From the NCBI GenBank assembly GCA_004335835.1, contig RWJK01001886.1, positions 83,835 through 147,834 of the forward strand: a DNA stretch of 64,000 nt. Direction: 5' to 3'. The position numbers and the translations under genes were made by a program. The stretch is from Scenedesmus sp. ARA3 (taxonomy: Eukaryota; Chlorophyta; Chlorophyceae; Sphaeropleales; Scenedesmaceae). The notes beneath the pieces are model-generated. The model ran no database searches and was not told the DNA's origin. It saw only the letters and a list, made by a program, of their open reading frames with translations. Below, in pieces: positions 36,610-46,400 of this stretch. How positions within the stretch are numbered: the stretch's first letter is position 1; each line of letters starts with the position of its first letter.

Positions 36610-36918
36610 AGGCGATGCACGCATGCGGCTGCGGCTGCCGGCACATATGTCGGCTCCCAAGGCACAAGCCACGCTGGGCCATGGCTCATTCAGTGCCGGC
36701 ATGGGCAGCAGCAGCAGCAGCAGCAGCAATGCTGGCGGCCCTGCTGCTGCTGCTGCCCTGCCTGGCCCCTCGGGCTCCGGCCCTGCTCAGTTTGGCGGCG
36801 TGGCTGGCGGCACTGCTGCCAGCAGCAACCGCCAGTGGCAGATGATGCAGCAGCAGCAGCAGCAGCAGCACATGCCTGGCGGGCTGCAGACCTCAATGGC
36901 TGGCTCTGCAGGCCTAAC

Positions 36919-36950
<32 letters not shown>

Positions 36951-37335
36951 GTATGTCGGGGCTGCCAAACAGGAGCAGCAGCACTCAGCTAGGCATGCAG
37001 GGCATGTCCATGCAGCAGGGTGGATTTGCTGGCAGGGCAGGCACGCCTGGGGGCCAGGCAGTAGCATATGCGGAGGCAATGGGGGTGCTGAGTTCTGAGA
37101 ACTCTTCATCGCAGGTGTCAGGGTTGAGTGCAGAGGTGTCAGTTCACAGTGTGGGCGAGCCACCTGGGTTGCTTGGAAGCACTACCTCTGCATCACAGCT
37201 TGCTGGCATGAGTCAGCAGCAGCAGCAGCAGCAGCAGCTCGTTGCACGGGTGCCTGATGCGCCGATCATGTTTCTGACGGTCAACGGGCAGCAGGTGGCA
37301 TACCACAGCTTCCCAGATGGGACACTGGCGCCTGT

Positions 37336-37373
<38 letters not shown>

Positions 37374-37938
37374 TGATGATGATGATGACGATGTCATCCA
37401 GCTTTACTGGTGCGGTGAGGTCACCCACGGTGATGCAGGCCCAGCAGCAGCAGCCACAGCAGCAGCAGGCTCAGATGCTGCAGATGCTGCAGCAGCAGCA
37501 GCTGCAACAGCAGCAGCAACTGCAGCAGCAACAGCAACAGCAGCAGATGCTTGCAGTTCAAAACAGCGCGCCCGCTGCTATGGCATTTGACATGACAGCG
37601 TCTGGAGGTGCCGCTGCAATGGCTGCTGCGCAGCAGCAGCAGCAGCAGCAGGCCGGCAGGCAGCAGCCGATGCAGGTTTTCCAGCTGCAGCAGAGCCAGC
37701 AGCAGCCTCAGGTGGAGGCAGGCCAGGTGGTGTACTATGTGCCAACAGGCAATGCATCTGTTGGTGGTGATGGCTTGGGTACTGCTGGCAGCAGCGTTGT
37801 GCTGTCCGGTGCTGTGCATGCGGGGCAGGGCGGGTATGTGCTGGTTGACAACGGCAGCGCAACTGTGTCGTCAGAGGGCGCAGCTGGATTCAACATGATG
37901 AATGCGCAAGGGCAGATGCTGCTGTCACCACGAGTGCT

Positions 37939-37970
<32 letters not shown>

Positions 37971-38173
37971 CTCAGCAGCTCCAGCAGCAGCAGCAGTTGC
38001 AGCTCCAGCAGCTGCAGCTGCAGCAGCAGCTCATGCAGCAGCAGCTGGCAGGGTCAGGCAGTAGCGCTGCCATGCTGCAACTGAGTGGCACTGGCGGCGG
38101 CAACCTCGGCATGCCAGGCGCTTCTGCTCAAGATGCTGCCACAGCCCAACTGCTGTCAAGCCTGCAGCAACAG

Positions 38174-38208
<35 letters not shown>

Positions 38209-38496
38209 ACAGCAGCAGCAGGTGTTTTACATGCTGCCGCAGCAGGGTTTTCAAGGTGAGCGCTGGAACTGCATCGCAGATAGTGCCGCTGCGCTGGCTT
38301 TTGCAGCCACCTTGCAGGTCGGCTGCTTATGCTGGTGTTGCAGCAGCCCCACAACTGGGCAGCTGCTTCAAACAAGAGTGCCAAAATTGATCACGCTTTG
38401 TATCCAGATCTAACTTAGTCTTGATGCTGTCCTGGCCCTCAACTCTTTGCTACTGCCATCTGTTCTTTTGCTGCTGCTGCTGCTGCTGCAGGCTGA
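33210..38496 (+). CDS. OPR-like helical-repeat protein with very long Gln-rich tail
   Basis: Four exons close in frame (1516 aa): 33210-33370, 33572-36312, 36612-38255 and 38492-38496. The N-terminus (ERQLTSAIKNATNAERLLQL, then CINAIHVAAMLTKLANI) and motifs such as GLANIIWALGKM (about residue 133) and DIANVLWGVAQV (about 172) match the 'xxANxLWAxAxL' helical repeats of chlorophyte octotricopeptide/Tbc2-like proteins, which bind organellar RNA and control its stability or translation. Only a few repeats lie in residues 50-330; the rest is Ala, then Gln/Ser/Gly low complexity with repeated Q6-Q13 runs. No RAP domain is visible. Organelle targeting is expected from the family, but the N-terminus is not a textbook transit peptide. 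The last exon adds just two bases and TGA, so ending by intron read-through is an alternative. Confidence 0.75.
36522..36611 (+). repeat. Perfect (CTG)29 ending in a CAG splice acceptor
   Basis: Twenty-nine uninterrupted CTG units followed by CAG, which is the acceptor of the third exon of the OPR-like gene. It takes the place of the usual polypyrimidine tract and is the longest pure triplet run in the window. Confidence 0.95.
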
Positions 38497-41400
38497 TGAG
38501 TAGGAGAAAGGAGGCGGCAGCTGCCTCGTCAGGGCTGCGGCTGCAGCGAGGTGTGGTGCGGAGGCAGAGCAACACAGAGGCGGTGTGGATTGCGTGGGAC
38601 AGTGGCTGGCGACTTTGGTTCTCATGTACTGCAAGATGCACATGAGAAGGCGTGCCTGTGTAGGTCACAGGAGGTGTGAGCTCAGCAGTCAACAAGCTCG
38701 CATGCAGAGTGCATCAGCAACAGACGAAACTGCGTTGTAGTCAGATGAAGCAGGGTTAGTGCATGCCTGCAGGCGCACGTGACGCTGCAACCATGTTGAG
38801 TGCAAACGTTCCACACTGCTATGTATGCGCGTTGTGGCACCGCTATATATGCGCTTCGGGGCGTGCATGCACCACGGTCTGCGCGTGAGGCATGCACAGT
38901 GCATTTGATCATTCTTTGGCTAGCCGTGGTTTGATGCTCTGCTTCGGCTGATGATGAGCCTCATGCATTTTTGCCACATGGAAACAAAGCAGATGGCTGC
39001 TGGCTGGGTCTGACACCTTTATGACCTCGTGCAGTGCAGCCACAAGCCAGCAGTAGCGATGTGGCCAAATGCTTGCTGCTTCCATGGTTGTCATGGGGCA
39101 ATGACCAGCAGTTGGTGAATGCTGAATGCAGAGAATGCGCTGCGCTGTGCAGCTGTCGCTACTGTGCATATGGCTGTGCACTTTGCAGGAGCTGAACCAG
39201 CACAGTATGACAGGCATGTGGAAGAACACATAGCTTGATGTCCTGGTGAGCAGCAGACTAAAGGCTGCTGGCAGCGGCTGTGTGTTATGCAAGGCTCCAT
39301 CGCCAGCAGTTGTGCATCCAGCATGCAGCAGCGTGGATGGCTGCTGGCAGCTAGGCATATTTCTTGGATCTGTTGGTATGAGCACAGCAGGCATGCGTCT
39401 GCAGGTCAGGGAGCTAGCGTTTCTTTCTTTGTGTGTGTGTGTGCCTTCATTGCTTTGTGGCTGTGTGTGTGTGTGTGTTCTTATGTTCTTATTGCCGTCG
39501 TCCGGGCTCTGCACAACTCTGTGCAACCATGGCGAAGAGGATTTTGAGTTTCTGCACAGGACATGCTGAATGTGCGTATGTGGCGGTGTGCGCAGGGTGC
39601 TTCAGCATCCTGCGATCGCTGTCACTGCATGTGGCTGGGGGTACCTTTGCTGCTCTTGAACACACCGTATGTATGCAGTCAGCTTGCATCATCTTGCACC
39701 TTTGCTTACATTTGAAACGCACCTCTAGGAGGCTGCATTGTGGCCTTGTTGCATGCGGTGCAGTGCAGCTGGTTAGCCTTGCCTGTGCAGGTCAAAAGGG
39801 GCCGGAAGGGTGCCGGACTGCCGGGCAGATGCTGTGTGCTTGAGAGGGAATGCAATGCAGCATGCCTGAAACTGCCAGGTTGCCAGTGCAGACAGTGCAG
39901 AACCACACGGCACTTCCCTGGGTTGCTGACTTGACCCCGTGTGAGGTTTTGAGCCCAGCATTTACACGCCTGGTGCGTCCCTCTGCCGGGCACTTGCGGT
40001 GCAGAGGGTTCAGATGAAAAAAATTCACTGCTGGTTTGGCTTGTTGTGAGTCAGCACTTTGACTGCGTAATATGCACTTCGACCTGCGTAATATGCAGAG
40101 CATGGTTTTGGTAGCCACAATGTGCAGCGCATGTGTTGTTCTTGATCGCAGCCTTGCATAGGCTTTGCTACGCATTGTGTGTCCTGTGTCAACACACAGC
40201 GTCGTGGTTTATGCTGCTCTGATCGCAGTCTTTGCGTGCATGGTGCAACGTTGCAGCCTCTGTATTATGGTGGCTAGCAGGCGCATGTGACGCGCCTTGG
40301 GCCTAGGAAGAGTTTGCCCAGCACAGATACCTGCCAATATGAGTTACCAGCCGCTTGGGGGCGGCTGCGCGAATTGCAAAACTTCAGCGATGATGCAAGA
40401 CCGCCTGCGAATGCTGCAGGGCACATAACGTATCAGGAGCAATCATTGTTTTTTCTTCTCTGCGGCACAAACTGACCAGCGCGTGTCTTTACTATTTGTT
40501 TCCGCATGCCGAATTTGCGACTTGTGCTGGTTGGTGTGATGCTTGCAGCAGCCAGCCAGCATGTGTGCAGCCGTTGCTGGCCGTGTGGAGGGTGGCGGCT
40601 GTTACACGCTTAAAGACTGAATACAGCAGCAGCTGCAACCAACCAGTTGAGCATCTTGGTGGCTTGCTTGCTGCGTGGCGGTTTTCTTGCGTAATATAAC
40701 CGAGCAGACGTGCGTTGCTGGTTCCGTGGCGCGCAGGGCGCGGCGAAGGATGTGTGTGGGTGCCTGCCACAATGTGCTGGAAGCGGTGCTGCGCTGACAC
40801 TGCGTAGGCGGTGCAGCTGTGCCTGCTGATGAGTGCCTGCAGTACATCACCAGGCGGGCTGATGCTCATGCTGCTAGGTGATTTCAGAGAGATTCCAACC
40901 TGTGTTGGTGGGCTACCAGCACTGCCTAGCTATGAAAGGAGGTCGCCCTGCAATACAAACCCCTGCAGTACGTAATATCAGATGAAACATGCAGGCTGTG
41001 TCAGCCAAATCCTACTGTTGCGCATGTCAGTGAGTACGCAGTCCATGGTAATATCTGGTGTGGGGTGTGTATGTACGCTTTTCACAGGCCGTGCGGCGAG
41101 CGCGTGCCTTTGTTGCGTGTGTGGCTCAGCACTAGTCATTGACAGGGCTTGTGGTGCAACCACCTTTGCTGCTACAGAGGAGGCGTCCAGCAACGCTGCC
41201 TGGCTGCACCCTGTGCGATACCATGCACACGGCCGGCTGCAGTGCGATACCATGTGCAGGGGCATGCGCAGATCATTCTTTTGTCGTAGATATGATCATT
41301 GATGCTCGCGTGGCAGCATCCTCTGCACAGGGTGGGGGCGGCGCCGGCATAGGCACGGCCCCTGCACGTGGGCAGCAGGGCAGCTGCTGTGCACAGCTTC

Positions 41401-42977
41401 AGGGGGATGCAAGGGTGTATCTCGGCCCTTGTTGCATGTGCAGTACATGTGCTTTTGTTGGCAGATGCAGCAGTGCAGCAGCAGGGACAAACGGGCGCCC
41501 TACGCAGATCAGGCGTTGGCACCAGTGGCGTTGCGGGTGTCTATTTTTATTCTTTCGCGCAGTCATGCATTGGCGGGAGGGCGTCAGGTCCACTGTGCAA
41601 CTTGTTGTATGAGTCTGCATTCCGTTCACAGCAAGGCATGCATGGCAGCTGCCAGCTTGCTGGCTCAGGAGCAGTAGAAAGGATACAGAAGCAACATGCA
41701 GCACGCTATTCAAGATTCTTGTCTACACGTGTCGAGTCATGTCTCTCTCTGATAAGGCTTGTGGCTTGGTACGGCACTGCACTGTGCTGGTGCCTGGCTT
41801 GATGACGAACGCAGCCGGCAACGTTGCACATTATTATGCTTTGTTGCTTCTGATGCACCTTTGTGTGGTATAATTATGCATTGCAGCAAGTGTGAAGGAT
41901 GTTTGTGATTGAGGCGCCCAGTCAGCTCTGCTGATGATGCTGAGCAACAACCGCTGTGGCTGTGCTCTTTTGCGCAGACGTGTTTTTGGATTGCTGTTAT
42001 GCCATGATTTGCCAAAGAGTGCATGCTGGACGTGCCTTTGTGTTGTGCCACTCTGCGTGCACGCAGTGCTGTGTGCCTCCACATGGTGCTGCATGTGATG
42101 ATGAAGGTAATGACGATGGTGTTGAGGATTGTGATGCTGCACAGTCCCGCAGCTGCTATTTCAGCCGCTTGATGCATGCAAGCGAGTATGGCGGCGAGTT
42201 GTTGACACTGCAGCACCAGCATGAGGAGTGGGTGCATGTTGCTGCAGTGGTCGCCAGGGGAATCAAGATGCTTTGTTGTGCGGCTCAAAGACGTATGCAT
42301 TGGCAGCACTGCTTTCCTGCAGTGTAGGAAGCACCTGCAGATGTTGATGTTGGGTGTGGGCTGCCAGTCATGCTGTGGTGTCTGAGGTCGGAACTGATTG
42401 GTTGACTGGACGTTGGAATGTACAGGTACCTGTAACTGGACAAATTTTGTTGCGCAGATTATCTTGAGTCAAGCTAAATGGAAAATACCACACAACGTGG
42501 TTTGTCTGTGCAGGCAGTACCCGATGGAAGAAATTCCACAACTCTCTGCATAGTTTGCATGCCTACATAAAGCCGTGATGCATCCACATGGCATGGCGGG
42601 CCATAAGCCTGGCAGGCGGAACACAGCATGATACTGACTGCTGTACCTGCTGCCTTTTGCCCCACTAGGTGTGAAACATAGAAATTAGCTACGTTAGTGC
42701 GGCCATGCGAGTTGCATGATGCACCTGTGGCAATTGGCACAGGTTGTTACTGTCGCTGGTCAGTTAGCTGTGTTACGATTTGAACGCGTCTGACGAATAT
42801 GTCGATCGCTTGTCACTAGGAGCTTGCAGCTTTTTGGCTTGAGTGTTCGTATGCTTTGTATTTCTACTTATTTCTGACTTCGTTCATGCTGGACGTGCAA
42901 TCTCGCTTGAAAATCAGCAGGCGACCCCCCGGTGCTGCTGAACTCAACACGCTCGACACATTTCAGCTTTTTGAACT
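38497..42977. other. Large intergenic region, no gene seen
   Basis: About 4.5 kb with no chain of phase-compatible exons. Texture is GT/TG-rich (for example 39430-39480). The longest open frames, up to about 205 codons on the minus strand, are Cys/His-rich chance frames. It should hold the 3' UTR of the OPR-like gene and the GCNA promoter. Confidence 0.4.
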
Positions 42978-43420
42978 ATGTTCGAAGACAGCGATGACGA
43001 CAGCTCACCTGCTATCACATTCAGCCGTAGCGTCAAGCCAGCAGCAAGACGCATGGCAAGGGTGCTGCAGGAAGATGACTCGCCAAATCCAGCCCAGCAG
43101 GCCTTCAAAACACCACAGCGCGATCTACAGCTGCTGAATCCGCTGCAACAAGCTGCACAACTGACTCACTGTGCAGGTACGTGCTACGCAGAGCTTGCAG
43201 CATACACAACTGCAGCAGCAACATACACAGACACGCCATATCAACACGTGTGCACTTTCGCCTGCAGGTGGCTTAGTGCCACCACATGCAGCTGCTGTGA
43301 CAGACTCCCATATGTCGCATCAGCAAACACCCTGCGCGCTGCCCGCTTCATGCGGGGCTGACACCACACCTGGACCTAGCCCCCTGGCTTGGACTGGCAG
43401 CCCAAGCAGTTCGTCAACAA

Positions 43421-43461
<41 letters not shown>

Positions 43462-46400
43462 AACAACAGCCCAGCTGCCAGTCCAAGTGACTGGTTGCAT
43501 GTCCTTGGTGCAGCTGCAGGCAGGGGAGACGCGTCCTCACCTCAGCAGCAGCAGCAGCAGCAGCAGGAGCAGCAGCAACAGCAGGCAGACATGGACGACA
43601 ACAAAGAGATGGGGCTGCCAGCCATTATGTTCAGTGGTAGCCTCATCAGCAGCAGCCAAGCTCAGCAGAGCAGCAGGAGCACACCTGACCTGTCTGCTGG
43701 CTCGTCAGCTGAAGCTACAGCAGACCAGCAAACGCCAACAACGCCAACACTGCTTGCAGGAGCTCTTGACATAGCAGACCCCTTCACTCCTTGGCTGCGC
43801 ACCAGCACAAAGCAGCCTGCAGGGTCTGGCACTCTGATGGGCAGCCCGCTGTCACTCAGCAGCAGCGACAGCGGCAGCAGGTCTCACGCCAGCAGCAGCA
43901 GCAGCATCATGCGGTGCTGGACAGGTGGCCTGCAGCTGCGGCAGCAGCACCACACAGTTGGCAGCAGCACTGAGAAAGCAGCCGCTGCTGCTGACCTGGT
44001 GACACCCACTAGCAGACGCAGCCCTGCAGGTGCGCCCGTGCAGTTACAGTTCACGTCAGCAGAGCAACACAGCACCCCAGGCATTTGCTCCAGCAGTGCT
44101 GAAAGTAGCGGGCGCGTAATCAGCAGGAGCAGCAGCTCCCCAGTTGCAACGCCGGTTGCAGTCACACCAACAGCAGCAGGAGCTGAACCAGAGGAGGCAT
44201 ACCACTCTGCATGCAGCAGAGGCAGTGCCGGCAGCAGCGACAGCAGCGACCAAGATGAGGACGATGGCCTGCTCACCTTCACGCGCACCAAGCAGCGGCA
44301 ACCTGCGGCACGCAGCACAGCTTCAGGCAGGCACCAGCATGGCATGCATTGGGACAGCGATGATTGCAGCAGCAGCAGTGCTGGCGGCGATAGCAGGAGT
44401 GGCAACGGCAGCGATGATGGCAGCAGCTGGAGCGAAGCTGACGGCAGCCATGATGAGGCAGTCAGCAGCAGCAGCGGCGGCAGCAGGCGCAGCCGCCACA
44501 GGACAGCTGGCAGGGCTGCTGGCCTGCTGACAGGCGGCAAGCAGGCCTGCAGCAGCAGCGGCGGCTGCCCGCATACACACCGCGGGTCTCAGCCTGGCAG
44601 CTGCAGCCGCGTCACCCCAGGCAGCAGCAGCTCACTGGTAGCACGCAGGCGCCGCCGGCTGCTGTCACCAGCAGCAGGCTTGCAGCAGCAGCAGCAGCAG
44701 CAGCAGTGTGCTGCAGTGGATGGGCGGCCTGCAGCAGATCCATATGACTTTGACGCACTGGTGCTGGCAGGAGGGCATGAACATGGGCCGCGGCAGCAGC
44801 AGCAGCAGCGGTGGCAGGAAGAAACTGGCTGGAGTCCCAGCGCAGACAGCCCACTGTCTCTTGCGCCCTTTGCGGGGGCTGTAAGCGGGGCTTGCATGCA
44901 AGCAGCAGCAGCAGCTACGGGGGCAGAGCACATGCCGTTTGCATCCCCCATCAGCCCACCACCGCTGAAGCCGCATGTGCTACCAACCAGCCCAGCAGCA
45001 GCTGGGCGCAGGAGCAGCATCGCGCCAGGTGCTGGCGGGGTGACGCCAAGCGCAGCAGCAGCAGCAGCAGGTGGTGCAGTGACTGCCAGGCGGCCAGGTG
45101 GCAGGGCAGGCACTGGTCCCAGGCAACAGCCGGGCTGCATGACTGCGCCTGCTAAGACTCCTAGCAGCAGGACGTTTGCAAGGCAGCGGCAGCAGCTGTC
45201 GCAGCAGCTGTATGACCAGTGGAATGCGCAGGTGCGCGCTGCAGGGGTGCTGCAGCAGGTGACGCAGCCTAGCAGAGGGCCACAGATGCACAACAGGCTT
45301 GAACTGTGGCATAGCTGAGTCTGCTTGTGTCCTTGCTGTGCTTGCGCTTCATTGGGCAGCAGCAACCACATACCCTGCTGCTTGACATAGCCAGTGTGTG
45401 TGGTCGCATAGACATACTAGCTGCTCTGCTGGACCCGCTGAAAGGGCGAATACAGCTTTTCCTATCTGTTCCGCTGTGCTTCTGGCTGACAACTTTGTCC
45501 ATGTAGTTATGAGGTGGCCTACAGTGCCTGCACATGACACCAAGCGTCCATGCTCAGGCACCTGTTGGCTCTTCTTGCGCCGCCTGCGGCTGCAGCAAAC
45601 GCTGCAGGTGTTTAGTGGCACGCTGCCGGCAGTGCTGCTGTGCTGCTGTCCGCTCGCTCTTACCATGTGAAATGCGTTGCCTGTGCTTTCTGCCGGCTCT
45701 CCCTGCCGCTGCAGGGCAGGTGGTGGATGACGGCAGCCTTAACAGGCTCAAGGCCAGCAGAGATCTGGTGATTGTGCTTCCCACCTGCTCTGCCTGCCAC
45801 TGGCTGCCGCCGCTGCAGGTGTTTGACGACGCGCTGCCTGCTGTCCTACTGTGCTCCTTGCCGCCGGCTCCAGCCATTCCAACATGAGTTGCCTCTGCTG
45901 CCCGCTGCTGCACCAAACTTTGCAGGTGTTTGACGGCGCGCTGCCTGCGGTGCCGCTGGTGTGGAACCCTCGGCTGACTGCCACTGCGGGTCAGGTGGTG
46001 GATGACGGCAGCCTCAACAGGCTCAAGGCCAGCAGGCAGGAGCGCATTCCCGTGCGGCTGGAGCTGTCGACCAAGGTGGGGGAGTTGGGGAGGCAGGGGA
46101 TGGCGGGGTGGTGACGAGGGGCGGGTGGGGTATGCTGACAGGCGCAGGGCAGCTCAGGGAGCCCGTATATGATGCGTGTGCACATCTCAGGTTGTGGGGT
46201 GCCATGTTCAGCCCATCTGCTCGTAAGAGACGAGACGAGGCGCGGCTGCTTGAACTCGCGAACTCCAAAGCTGTTCAACTGGTTGCCACCATGTTTACCC
46301 ACACTTCAACTTACTGATTTGCGCTCGTCCAGCCGCCGCCTGCATTGGCCCAAACATGCTAGACTGCGAGGCGCGGCTGCGCACACAATCTCACCCATTT

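Noticed and set aside
38909..39526. 205-codon minus-strand open frame
   Set aside because: His/Thr/Cys-rich chance frame over GT-repeat DNA, with no domain-like content or neighbouring phase-compatible exon.
40339..40428. Short frame MSYQPLGGGCANCKTSAM... with a CxxC pair
   Set aside because: 29 codons, no intron signals that extend it and no second CxxC; could be a remnant but cannot be supported.
41737..42309. 190-codon minus-strand open frame
   Set aside because: Composition of random frame (many His, Ile, Thr, Cys clusters), no supporting splice structure.
44589..45371. 260-codon minus-strand open frame opposite the GCNA N-terminus
   Set aside because: Cys/Leu-rich mirror of Gln/Ser codons; the sense frame joins in phase to the SprT exons.
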